A DNA stretch of 64,000 nt, from contig NW_006917098.1 of assembly GCF_000516985.1 (NCBI RefSeq), forward strand, positions 124,001 through 188,000, read 5' to 3'. The notes beneath the pieces were generated by a model. That model worked only from the letters and a program-made list of their open reading frames with translations. It was not told the DNA's origin and searched no databases. Positions 23,521 through 34,644 of this stretch are shown here, piece by piece (the stretch's first letter is position 1; every line of letters begins with the position of its first letter). Position numbers and translations under genes: made by a program. Source of the DNA: Pestalotiopsis fici W106-1 (lineage: Eukaryota > Ascomycota > Sordariomycetes > Amphisphaeriales > Sporocadaceae).

Positions 23521-24188
23521 TAGACTGATTCAGCCTTACCGGCAACACGGCACCGAGCCAAGCAATCAGTGTATGTAGAGCTCCGCTTTTCTTTCCCTGA
23601 ACGGGTCACGGCACCTGTCCATAGACTTATACTGTACTCGTAGACGCCGTGCCGAGTTCCGTCCACGACGCGGAGCCCAGCAGATTCCTATTTCAACCAA
23701 GACTTGGCATTCCCGCCCCGTCTTACAGAACGATCCCCTTTGAGCATTCTCAGCCTCTCTTTTGCACATTCCGGGCTCAGAATAGAGCAAACATGCTGCG
23801 GGTAATCTATGGGTCATTGTGCTCCGATGCAAGTGCCCACTTGACTCATTGAAGAAAGACCGTCTATCCCCGAGCCACGGACACATTCTTTTCTGCTTCT
23901 TGACTCCGACGTCACCAAAAACGCCTGGCTCGATTGGTCACCGGGCTCGTTCCATGAACCCACAGTACCCCCGGCATATTGTCCGCAGCTTGGAGAGAGT
24001 CAGTCAGTCAGCTGTCCTTCCGTACAAAGAACATGCAGGGTGCTGAGAATCTGGGCGAAATTTAGCACAGGCCCGCACTTGCCGATCTTATAAGTTCGAG
24101 ACTCCAGTTGATCCCACATGGTTTTGCGGACTTGGAACAACACTCCTTTTGCGACGTCCTCGCAATTCGAACCTCGAGAGAAAACACC

Positions 24189-26487
24189 ATGCCGGAACAC
24201 AGGCATTCCGAGGAGATCCCCCCGGACGCCATGTCGGCCCCAGAGAGGGTTGAATCGGGAATACCAGTTGAAGATGAAAAGTTCGAAGATGAAGTCCTAC
24301 CGCCGGTTCTCGACCTCTTCCAACCGCTGCCAGACATCGTGGGCAGTCAGGCAGAGGGCGATCCGCTCACCACCCGTGCCCTCGTCGTCGGTGTGATACT
24401 CGGTTCTCTTGTCAACGCATCCAACATCTATCTTGGTCTCAAGACAGGCTTCTTGTTCGGAGCATCCATGTTTGGAGCCATATTCGGCTATGGTATTGTC
24501 AAACTACTGACAAAGATGTTCCCCAACGTGCCAATAATGGGCCAGCCTTTTGGACCTAAGGAAAACTCCATTATTCAAGCGACGGCAGCTGGCGCTGGCG
24601 GACTTGGGGGACTATTTACAGCAGGTCTTCCCGCAATGTACCAACTCAACCTCTTGTCTGAGGACCCCTCGCATGACTTCTCGAAAATGGTCACTTTGAC
24701 CTTGATATGTTCCTTTTTTGGCCTCTGTTTTGCGATTCCACTTCGAAAGTTCTTCATTGTCAACATGGCAAGAGAACTGCGACTCGTGTTCCCAACTCCG
24801 TAAGTCTAAGGCCTTCCCCGCCTCTGTGTCACTCGAAATGTTGCCCAGAGCTAATCAACACTCAAGTACCGCCACGGCCCTCACGATCCAATCGATGCAT
24901 GCTGCCAGCAGCGAAGGCGCGCAGGCCATAAGACGGATCAAGGCTCTCACGTTCACTTTCTTGGGGGCATTTATCCAACGCGTTGTCTCTTACTATGCGA
25001 TCGGTATCTTGTACGACTGGCACATATTCACCTGGTTTTTCATCTGGGGAAACTACAACAATGCAGCGATATTTGTTGAGAATTGGGGCTGGTCGATTGA
25101 ATGGACACCCGCATTCATCGGGAGCGGCATGCTGGTTGGTATGAATACGGCTGTGTCCATGTTCTGTGGCACGTTATTTGCGTGGGGCATCTTGGGCCCA
25201 ATATTGGTCCACTATGGCGTTTGCATCGGCATTGCCATGGCGCCCGAAAGCGAGCGCTGGCACAACGTCGTGTCGTTTTCGCAGATGACGGGCGTTGACC
25301 AGCCTGGATACGTGCCTTCACCTCGATACTGGTTTCTTTGGCCGGGAGTTGCTGTTCTCGTCTGCTGTTCACTAGCAGAGCTGCTCGTCCACTGGCGGAG
25401 TTTCTATTACGGCATCAAGTATGCCTGGAAGAATTCATCGTGGGACTTTATGCGCAAGAAGGGTGGGCGAAGCAGAACATATCTTTCTAGCCAGTCTTCC
25501 CGGCGTCGACCTTCCATGTTCAACGAGAACGTGTTCACGCACGAGGATCCTGCCAAGGAAAAAGACCAAGTGCCGACTTGGGTTTGGGGTGGAGGTACGA
25601 TAGCCATGGTCGTCGTCGCCTGCATCATCTCAGAAGTTCAGTTCAACGTCAACGCTGGACTGGCATTGTTGGCATCCATATTTGCCATATTCTTTGCCTT
25701 TCTCGGAATCCATGGTGCTGGAGTGACGGATATTGCTCCCTTGACGGCTAGTGCTAACGCCGCGCAGCTCGTCTTTGGTGGCATCACTTCCAACCAAGGA
25801 CTGGCGGTACCACAGCAGCAGACGGTCAATCTCGTGGCGGGAAGTATTGCTTCGGGAGCTGCGGAAATGTCTCAGGAATTGACGTCGGATTTCCGGACGG
25901 GCTATCTACTAAAGACTCCGCCAAAAAAGCAGTTTTATGCACAAGCGCTCGGTGCCGTGGCTGCCATGTTCATCGCACCTGGTGTTTTTATCCTATTCAC
26001 GTCGGCGTATCCATGCATTATACACCCAGACGAGTACGCAAACTGCGCCTTCTCGGCCCCCTCCGTTACTGCCTGGCGAGCTGTGGCCCAAGCCGTGACC
26101 GAAGACAGCCTCGACATCCCTCCCTCGTCGGGGATATTCGCCTGCGTCCTGGGAGCTATTGCCATTATACAAGTGGTACTCAAGCACATGTACCTAAAGG
26201 GCGAGCGTGAAAAATATCGGGACTACCTGCCAAACTGGATGGCTGTGGGTGTGGCGTTCGTGATCCCCCAAACGGTTTACAGCACCGCAACTTTGATGGG
26301 AGCCGTGGTTAGTTATGCCTGGTGGAAGCGCAGAAGGATGAGCTACGAGACATACTGCTACGCCGTTGCGGCTGGGCTTATCGCAGGCGAGGGCCTCGGC
26401 GGTGTCATTGGCGCTGCGTTGCAGCTCGGTGGTGTTGGCGGCGATGTCTACGGCACCCAGGCGGGCTGCCCATTGGATTCATGCTAG
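24189..26487 (+). CDS. OPT-family oligopeptide/metal-chelate transporter
   Basis: Two exons, 24189-24799 and 24867-26487, joined across a 67-nt intron (GTAAGT...TCAAG), give 743 residues. After an acidic N-terminal tail of about 55 residues the protein reads as a member of the OPT superfamily: DPLTTRALVVGVILGSLVNASNIYLGLKTG in TM1-2, MGQPFGPKENSIIQATAAGAGGLGG, then many further spans with NQGLAVPQQQTVNLVAGSI and the final GGVIGAALQLGGVGGDVYGT. It is closest in style to the YSL-like/YGL114W branch rather than to the small-peptide OPT branch, but that is a judgement from motif style. A charged cytosolic loop rich in R and S lies near the middle (about residues 405-440). The ATG at 24189 has a good context (AACACC before it). 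Substrate is unknown: peptides, modified peptides or metal chelates. Confidence 0.88.
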
Positions 26488-26680
26488 ATTTGATAATGTA
26501 ATGGCCTTTGACTTTTCTGATGATTATCACATAATCCATAATGTTGATGAAATTGATTACAAGCTTTATACCCAAGCATGCAAAATGCTGTTACTGTGAC
26601 AAGTGCATATTAGTCGTGCTTCCAGTTGAGTAGAGGCCTTCCACTGATTGTCATACGTCATAAATTTGGCATGTTCTGTC

Positions 26681-27684
26681 TCAAAAAAGGATAACCGCCG
26701 CCAGAACTGCTATAGCAAAGGTGATTGTCACTGGCCCATGCGATCTTGAAGCCATAGAAGCTGAAGAGTCGCTTCCATCTCCAGTATGATTGGCTCTCGC
26801 GCATGTTAGTTGCACAGTGGGCTTTGTGCCATCAGAAACGTCGGCTCGGGTGTTCCAGCCCCAGACCACCAGAACCGGCCACACCGTCTTCACAGCGTTG
26901 TCATAGGCCGTGTTATCGTCTCCATCATGAGGGCCTGATGCCGTCACAAAAACCTCCGTCCCATTAAGGTGATCGAGGGCATATTCTGCAGGGATGTCAG
27001 CCCGTCCATTGCTTATCCGGCACATGATGGAGGTGCCAGAACGATACGGAAGGTGTAAGACATACGCTGTGTTGTCAAGTTGGCTTGACTCAATGAGTCG
27101 CCGCAACTATCGGGGATACTTGGTTGTCTGTAGCAGTCCTGGAGCTTGGCAAACTGGTCGGCGTACGCATCCTGAAAGTCGGAGATGCACTGAGAACTCA
27201 GCGAACTGCAAGTGCCATTGTCAGCGGATGACGTATCGTCCTCTCCAGGGCCGCCTGTCATGACTGTGACACATATCTTCCAGGTCGTGTTGTCGGCCGC
27301 AGTGTCCGGGTCCAGGGCTGCAATGACGTCGTCGGGTGCTCGAAGGTATATGCTTGTCCCTGTGTAGACTTGGCCAGTCGCATTGCCTGGATTCAGTGTG
27401 TCGGCATCAGAGATGCTACTCGTAACGTTGACGGCGAGCTCCCAACCATCCACAGTTTGTGGCGGAGACGTGAAGGCCTTGGAGATGTCAAAGCCCGTGA
27501 TGGGGAAACTGCCCGTCGCATTTGGACGCTCCAGGTTTTCCTCCCATGTCGATTGGTCAAACTGGATCGCGTCGCCCTGAATAATGGTGCCCGACCTCGG
27601 CCAGCCCGGAAGGGCCATCGACGCTGGGAGAAGGACGAGGCCAAGAGCTGCTAGAGCTGATTTGCGTCCGGACGTGTATTCCAT
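26681..27684 (-). CDS. Secreted, probably GPI-anchored glycoprotein of unknown function
   Basis: Two exons, 27684-27066 and 26985-26681, joined across an 80-nt intron (GTATGT...CTGCAG), give 307 residues. The N-terminus has a signal peptide (ALAALGLVLLPASMA then LPGW). The body has several N-glycosylation sequons (NAT, NVT, NTT, NGT, NLT, NHT) and about ten cysteines, including CSSLSSQC and PDSCGD. The C-terminus is a Ser-rich linker followed by the hydrophobic tail ITFAIAVLAAVILF, as in GPI-anchored proteins. I do not recognise the domain. It points tail-to-tail at the OPT transporter, with under 200 bp between stops. Confidence 0.75.
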
Positions 27685-27767
27685 ATTGATGAATGATTGA
27701 TAGCCAAGGCTGTCTAAGGGGGCCTAAATAAGCTTATACTGCTTCAAACACGGCATCCTCGGCTCCT

Positions 27768-27778
27768 GATATATATAG
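27768..27778 (-). promoter_or_regulatory. TATA-like element of the secreted glycoprotein gene
   Basis: CTATATATATC on the minus strand lies about 85 bp before the start codon at 27684. It is the only TATA-like run in the near upstream region. Position-based assignment. Confidence 0.4.
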
Positions 27779-28689
27779 TGTGGTAAATTGGCTCAGAGTC
27801 GACCCATGCAAGTATTCATTTTGGAAAATCTGGGGAACCCCCGTCGCTTTGGCGCCCTCCAAACAGAGCCACGGCATTTGGGCATGCAAGATGCAGATCT
27901 CGTGTTAGTCTCGTGACGGGATGACGTTGCAAAAGTAGCCCGGAGGGGCGTGAGAACAAGTTTAGGTCGAGTAGGGCTGTGCCCAAGCCCCGCGATCCGC
28001 TGTCACACCAAAGACTTCGGGTGTCTTTCTAGGCCAAGGAACGTCAACGACTGGCTTTGAATCTGCATGTGGCTGCATGGAGGATGCGGGGGAGGGGCTG
28101 ACGTTGGATTGTTTCATGTTTCGTTCAATGTTGGACACATGGACGGGAGTAGGATACCCCTCACTGGATGCCGCGCCTGTAGAATCGGCATGTTCCTTGA
28201 TGCCTTACAGATGAGAAAGTACAATTGATTCAGGCCGATTGCCTCCGCAACTCCGAGGCGAGGGGTCAGATGAATTGATCCATATAGCAATTGGAAAAAT
28301 CAATCCAGTTGAGTGATACTGGAGCTTGGGATGTACAATCAGTAAAAGAGCTCTCGATTGTCAGGTTGTACGGTAGACTTAAAACTCTTCGGCAGAAGAA
28401 GCGGTTCGGTATCTTGGTTTACGAGACTTCGGGTCATGATTTCACCAGGATTAGACCGGCATTCCGACGTCTACTTCCACCCAGATGGCTCTTCAAGGGT
28501 AGACCCGTGTGTATGTGCGTGAGGGTAGATACGCCTCGGCATACTGTGGCAACAGTCCGTTGCTTCAGCAATGTGCTCTTCAGTGCTTACACTTGCGCCA
28601 GACCATATGCTCAGATCACAACGCGAAGAGATGAACCACAGGCCTCCGTGATCGCAGCAATAACACCGTTCGATATCAATGTAAGGTGG

Positions 28690-29575
28690 CCCAGCGATCG
28701 CTAGCCTTGGTCATGTCGGCCATGCGTTGTCAAAGTCCCAAACTCGTGAATTTTGCAACCCAAGCCTGTTGTGCTCCTTGGTGTGCCTGGTTCAGCACCT
28801 CATTCCAGTCTCACAAAATACGAGAGAGCATGCTTAAAACTCATGGCAGCTGTGCTTTAGTCCAGATGTCATATGTCGAGAATTGATGAAAAAGTCCATC
28901 TTCAATGATAAAATACTTTACGAAACCTTGTCGTTCTGGTGAAAAGTGGGAGTTATATTTACAAGATCTTCTGATATATTGGTAGCTAAACAAACCATAC
29001 GCAGATTTGCGTGTGGTCAGCGTATCCCGACCTAGCTTTGAGGCCATTTCTGAAAAGATGCGGCTGATTTTATTTTTCAATGGATATTCGCGTCTATACC
29101 AACTACATGCTCGATAAACATCCCATTGCCAAGTTGATCCTTCAAAATGGACGACCCAACGGGCGATTCTGGGGGTATCCCTTCATTCAAAACCGTATCT
29201 GTAGCGTTGAAACCCGTAGTAGAAAGAGTTGACAGAGACTAAGTGGAAGAGACGTCCCATTCATCTCTTTTGTGAGCCAGATGGTTGACGTCGGGATCTG
29301 CAATACAACTATTTTAAAGATCGAAGTGGGTGAAAGAGGGAACAGAATCACTCTGACCATTGCTTGGATAGACCATGTAGATGTCTTTGGTGTTTGACGA
29401 GTTAGTTCCTTGTTTTTGAGTATCAAGAATTCTAGTGTAATCGGGGTTGCTTAAATCCAGACAATCAAGTTTCACTGCAGCGTTGGTAACGATTATCTCA
29501 TCCGTGTAATGTTCCCACTCGTCTGCACCTGTCTTTTTGTGTACCAGGTATTGCTGCTGAAGTTCCAATTTGCCA
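28690..29575 (-). pseudogene. Unrecognised gene remnant with multiple frame breaks
   Basis: Reading the minus strand, protein-like segments occur in successive, different frames: one containing EWEHYTDEIIVTNAAVKLD (to a stop at about 29316), one containing DTVLNEGIPPESPVGSSILK (about 29220-29096), and one containing GFVKYFIIEDGLFHQF (to a stop at 28841). Two of them end in stop codons a few bases before the next begins. I do not recognise the family. A real gene with several introns is possible, but I could not find splice sites that restore it. Confidence 0.35.
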
Positions 29576-30602
29576 CCCGCTCCAGGTATTGGTGTTGTTT
29601 GTACATGCGACGCCTATATACCTAGGCAGCCCAGCATAGGCTTCATCAGGCACGAGCTTATGATAATGAGAAGGCCGGCAATATAGATGAATAGTAAAGC
29701 AGCCATGCTGAGTCCTTCCAATTATCTGTGCGAAATTGTAAATTCTCGTTGCATGCTGTATCAGTCTGCTTCTGCTACATAAAATTGGACGGGCGGGATC
29801 GGGATTATTGGCTAGAGGACCTTGTGAGGGCTTTACGGAAAATAGCATTTGCATTGGTCGATACCCTGTTGCGGACTTGCCATCGAGGGCGACTTCATAC
29901 GGCTACAGTGGTAGAAATATGTTGCTGTATATTTACATGCTGCGACGCAGGGCTACTAGGTATGTAGTTGGTATCGGGCAGTAGCAGACATATTCTAGAC
30001 TGGCAATCAGGCACAGTCAATAGGTGCCTTGTGGAAGATCAAGACTGTACGAACATTTTGTTCGCGGTTTTAAGTCGCGTCAATTCAAATGATGTATGAA
30101 ATCAGGACAATTGGATACTAGGTACCGAAGACTTGTGTGTTTAAACAGGATGTTGCAAGAGCGTATCGATATCCTAATGACAGCTCTCTAGTACTCTGTA
30201 GTCTTGGATGTTACATTATTGATGCAGGTAGTACGGCACGATAGAGCACTTGAGCGTGGGGGACTTTGCCCCGCCCGCCAAGGTACCTAGTTCACTTTAC
30301 TCGGGTATCTGATCTGAGATAAGATGATATAGCAGCAACTAGCTGCTCTCCTCTCCTCTACCATGTTCTATTCTTAGGTACAATCTTCCTGCAATATAAA
30401 GACTCGCTTGCAGTAGCCATGCAAGTCTCTCTGGACGAAAGAGCCTCCGCGCTGTTGCTGTGCCGCAGCAGGTTTCAGCAGGTGACATGAACTCCGCATA
30501 GGACTGGAGAAAATAAGGGTATTAAATCAATCAACACAGCCTTTCTAGTCTCCGCCTGAAGTCGCTTCTCTCTTCAATACACTGATCAAATGGACCATCG
30601 TC

Positions 30603-31640
30603 ATGGCTAACATCATGTACCACGGAAACTGCCATTGTGGTGCCTACCGCTTTGAGGTGGCCCTCCCCAAGATCACGCAAGTAATTGCTTGCGACTGCAG
30701 TTTATGTGCTAAAAAGGGCCATTTATGGGTTGTGCCATCCCCTAGCGAGTTTAAAGTCACAAGAGATGATGGCAAACTGGTTAAATATCGCTCCGAGGCC
30801 TTGCATAACCAGGTGAGGACATATACCTACTCTGCCGAGACAAACTCCATGTACCGCGGCCAAAACGACGGACTTTGCTTACAAAGCGATTTGGCAGTTT
30901 TGCAACATTTGCGCTTCACCGGTACTGGGTGAGCATGTGGCTGGGCCATTGGCAGGAAAGCTAGCCATTAACGCCCGCACGATTTTGGAGATTGACCCAT
31001 TCGAGTTTGAGTATGCTTCGCTATCAACACTTTGGCCATCATGAAAAGCTAACTTGAGCGCCCCAAAGGGTCGCTAATATCCATACGGATGACCACAGAG
31101 AGACACCAAGCACTGTCTCTTCGGATGGCACCGGAGCAATACACAAAGGATCTTGCCATTGTGGCAAGGTACTGGTAGAACTCTTGACTCCTCTAGAAGA
31201 TGAGTTGAGTGAAGACAATTGCAGTGCTTGCCGCAGAGTAAGCTTGTCCCAAAGAAAATCTGTTGACCTCAGTGCATGCCGCATAGTTCTGACTTTCATG
31301 ACAACAGACTGCACAGGTACTGACCTATCCTACCAAAGAACAAGTCCGCATTGACGGCAAGGAACATACACTGGAATATGCCCGGGGAAACAAATGGACT
31401 GCATACGCGTTCTGCGGAACGTGTGGCGTCAGTATGTTTGTGGAGAATTACGGTCCACCAGAAGGTGCAAGTTTCTTTGATAGGGTCCCTGCCGAGAGAC
31501 GCGAGTTCGTCCTGTCAGTGTATCAGAAGAACATAAACTCTCTACCCGTGCAGGTCAGAAGTCTGGATTCAGTTGACTTGGGATCATTAAAGGTGCAGCG
31601 CAAGAACACTGGAACCGAGGGCTACGTTCTAGACCCGTAG
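30603..31640 (+). CDS. Protein with two GFA (CENP-V/DUF636) zinc domains
   Basis: Four exons, 30603-30812, 30898-31010, 31099-31237 and 31308-31640, give 264 residues; introns are 85, 88 and 70 nt. Two copies of the GFA fold are in tandem. The first has CHCG (C10, C12), CDCSLC (C30, C32, C35) and FCNIC (C72, C75). The second has CHCG (C127, C129), NCSAC (C149, C152) and FCGTCG (C190, C193). These cysteines are the zinc ligands of the glutathione-dependent formaldehyde-activating family. The family's members include S-hydroxymethylglutathione synthase, but most are uncharacterised. The second splice (joining ...FEF to ETPSTV) is the least certain. It lies upstream of the NCS1 permease and dioxygenase genes, which may or may not be related in function. 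Confidence 0.8.
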
Positions 31641-32111
31641 GAAAGGGAGGGTGCATAGCTCTCTTATTGGGGATATGGTCGCTCTACACAGACCGGGCAT
31701 GCGGTGACTCATCTCATTCATGGGCAAGCTAGTAAAATAGGGTTGTATCAGTAGTGAAGCAATGATGGATTAAATGATGTGATTGTCCGAAGCCAATGCT
31801 GCCTAATGATTTCACCCTTCCGCCTCTGCTCTTCCGTCCTCATGCTGCTGAGTCCCTTCAGACCATGAAATTATTACGCCGAAGCCACATTTGACACAAT
31901 TCACCAAACCTGATTCAATCGTTTGTGCTTCATCCTTCAGTTCATATTAGATTCGCGGGCTATCCTGCCAACATCCCCGGGCCAGAATATCCAGCATCCG
32001 GCGGACTGTGGGGCGCCCAGGTACCCAGTCAATAAGGCCCTTTGCATAAGGTCACTTATGATCAACTCTACTCAATTCCATCTTATGCACCGACACAAAC
32101 GTGAACTCTGT
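31641..32111. other. Intergenic stretch between convergent genes
   Basis: About 470 bp between the stops of the GFA protein and the NCS1 permease. It should hold both 3' UTRs. No gene recognised. Confidence 0.5.
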
Positions 32112-34104
32112 TTAAACTCCAGGTTTGACCCCATCAACCCCCTTCTCTCCTGTTACGACTATGTCCTTTCTCTTATCGCCCAAGCCATCCACGCCTGTTA
32201 TGAATTCCGGCTGCATCTCTAGCATGAAAGGTGAACTTCCACGCTGACGCTCCTGCGGGAAGACGAGGTATAACAGATAATACGTCGTGAAGGATGTAAT
32301 AAAGCCGTAAAAGTAGGCAATTTGATAGAGGTGATCCCATCCATTATTATTAGAAGTTCCCTGAACCGCTCGCGCAAACCCGGCTGTAATGTGGTCAGAG
32401 AATTACTGGTACTTGTCGGCAGAAGACTTACGTAGCAACGGCGCCATCCCCAGAATCCATGCAGCGAAGCCTCGGAAATTGAACCCATGTGTATACCAGT
32501 ACGCGCTTCGATGATCGCCCAGGTACAAGTCGCCAACGTGGTACTCTCCGCGGCGGACCATGAAGTAGTCTGAGACAACAATGCCTGTCATGGGGCTAAG
32601 AAAGACGCTCCAGCCACTCAGGACCGTGATAAAGGTGCCGGGGTTTCTATCATATGCATCACGTTATTATCATCTGGCAAACGGATTCATGTGAGGGCGT
32701 TGACCTACGTAACGTAATTCCATGGACAAATGGCAATGGCCACGACGGTCAAGATATAGCAGCCACGGCGAATATTTATCCACCTTGTCCATATTAGTGG
32801 GGTGCTTGTACATCATGGGGATAAAGGGACATACTTGGGACAGAGAGCAGCCATGTCCATTCCGGTGCTTACACCATTCAGCATTTGGCACAAGGCCAAC
32901 TGGTCTGTCAAAAAGCCAAGCCCTGCAAAGAAAGTCCCTGCGCGTGCCGCCGGAGTCATACTGTGGTCCTGAATAGTGAGAAGCAGTTCAAACGGATTCC
33001 ATATGTACTCTCCGTAAATGGTTGCCGCTCCAGACGTGATTAGTATACCACACAGGGCTGTGACCACAATAAAAATGGGCGCCGTTACAAATTGTCCAAA
33101 GAGGGCCGAATTAGGACTTCGTGCATAACGAGTCCAGTCTGATTGACCTAAACAACCCGAGGCTTGTGAGCCTACAATGGACTGCAGCCCAAACACTGCA
33201 TTCCAGCTAAGCGCCGAGCCGCTCAAGGTTGCCGGCGTGCTCATTAGAACTCCTGGGCCCCCAGCTACCGACACAGCCCAACCTAGCATTCCGAACATTG
33301 TGGCAGTGATCATGACGAAAGTGATGCGGAACGGCAGCTGCAACTTTTCAGGGGGTATCATTGGGAGCGGCAAGAAGATGACAATAAAGACAAAGAAGCT
33401 GATGAGACTGGCAGTGTCTGTGTTCGATGATTCCGGTAGAGTGTTTCTGAGGTTCACGAATGCTGGACCAATGATGGCACGGAGCATAATCTTGACAGCT
33501 ACGAAGGTATTGTTAGTAGACTTGAACATATGACAATAAAAGTCACATAATCATACCTTGTCCTCCCCAGTAGGCCTGGCCGACGGTGATTAGCCAGTAA
33601 CATCCAGCGACCTCGAGCTTTGTTGACCTACTTGAATACCCATCCAGACACATGCTGTGACAATTCGATTGAGAACCGGCCAAAACCCACCACGCATCCC
33701 CCAAGATGCGCGGCTGAGGACAGTGAATCCCAAATACACATGACTCCCCGGCCAACCAGCCAACACGGCTATGAGAGCTGAAATGAGTGCAACACCCACG
33801 ACGCATCCTATGGCTTGCTGTGCATTAAGTCCGAGCGATAACAGTGACGAGCCGGCCGTCCACGCCGTAGTGTTGATCCTGGAGAGTCAGGTCAACGATA
33901 TGCTCCAACCGGGACAGGATGCACGACGTACCCGCAGATCACCCAATACCCGGCAAACCCCTGCCATGTCCAAGTCCTTCTGTCTTCAGGAATGGGGATC
34001 AAATCGCGATTGCACCAATAAGTATTCCTGTAGTTTGCGTTCTCATCGACTGGACACTCCAAACGTTTCATCCAATATGCAGTCTTGCGTTTAGACATTG
34101 TCAT
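32112..34104 (-). CDS. NCS1-family nucleobase/nucleoside permease (uracil/allantoin/uridine permease-like)
   Basis: Seven exons (34104-33932, 33878-33632, 33575-33557, 33498-32835, 32783-32709, 32646-32432, 32383-32112) join in frame to 554 residues, the usual NCS1 size. Diagnostic segments are WTWQGFAGYWVICG then INTTAWTAGSSLLSLGL in TM1, GIQAYWGGQ in TM3 (the typical WFGIQAYxGGQ site), ASGCLGQSDWTRYAR, the WINIRRGCYI motif before a late span, and NPGTFITVLSGWSVFLSPM. About 12 spans are expected in the plasma membrane, with H+- or Na+-coupled uptake of uracil, uridine, allantoin or a related compound. Exon 3 is only 19 nt. Two ATGs at 34104 and 34098 are equally possible starts. It shares a 540-bp divergent promoter with a 2-oxoglutarate dioxygenase. 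Confidence 0.9.
33557..33575 (-). other. 19-nt microexon of the NCS1 permease gene
   Basis: GCCTACTGGGGAGGACAAG is bounded by GGCCAG on the acceptor side and GTATGA on the donor side. Joining it to its neighbours restores GIQ-AYWGGQ-AVKIM, the conserved substrate-binding span of NCS1 carriers. Leaving it out, or reading through either intron, breaks the frame or inserts unrelated residues. Confidence 0.8.
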
Positions 34105-34644
34105 GATAAATTCTCCGAGATAGTTGGGATCTCCGGAATATGAAAATCAATCGAGTCTCAGGGCAAATGGTATGGCTCGACATCATTGGAGACGTTTCCT
34201 GGAACCAAGACTATAAACAATATTTGGCAGGATCAAAACAGGGCGATTCTTTATCATCAATGCTACCCTGTGATATGCTCCGCGATCGACATACGATAAG
34301 CGAGTCATCGGGGTAGTATTACAGAAGTAGTGAACGATGCATTTAATTGGGCCATTTGGAACGAAATCTGATTGCCAAGGCCATTTAAACTTTAGAGCGG
34401 TATTTCCGACGGATATTCGGAGGAGGTCCGCAATCATAATCCCATATCATGTTCATGCCGGTTGAACCAGTTACTAACCCCGCTTCTCGTGAGGTCAAGA
34501 AAGTAGTGATAAGGGATGCGTGATGTGATCTTCAGGTGACAATCGTGGTTTGGTACTTGTAGATTACATTTGATCAATGCACCAGTCCATACGTTCAACA
34601 AAATCAATTTCCAAACCACGGGGAGGAATAATTTCATAGTCAAT
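34105..34644. promoter_or_regulatory. Divergent promoter with GATA-factor-like sites
   Basis: These 540 bp separate the start codons of the permease (minus) and the dioxygenase (plus). HGATAR-type sites occur at 34104-34110 (TGATAAA), 34250-34256 (reverse TGATAAA), 34294-34300 (CGATAAG) and 34507-34513 (TGATAAG). Such sites bind AreA/NIT2 nitrogen regulators in filamentous fungi. By chance one or two would be expected in a stretch of this length, so the enrichment is modest. No open frame of interest lies here. Confidence 0.45.

Larger units (their letters stand above)
20871..24188. other. Decayed intergenic region (3.3 kb)
   Basis: This region holds a broken protein-coding remnant (21012-21560) and a 241-bp inverted-repeat element (23280-23520), both listed separately. 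The plus-strand frame at 21937-22332 and minus-strand frame at 22243-22521 look partly protein-like but have no recognisable domain. The last few hundred bases are the promoter of the OPT transporter. Confidence 0.45.
27685..30602. other. Intergenic region (2.9 kb) containing a broken gene
   Basis: The first 150 bp are the promoter of the secreted protein gene, with the TATA-like element listed separately. A disrupted protein-coding remnant lies at about 28690-29575. The plus-strand frame 28291-28704 (137 codons) has no recognisable motif and was not accepted as a gene. The rest shows nothing I can support. Confidence 0.45.
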
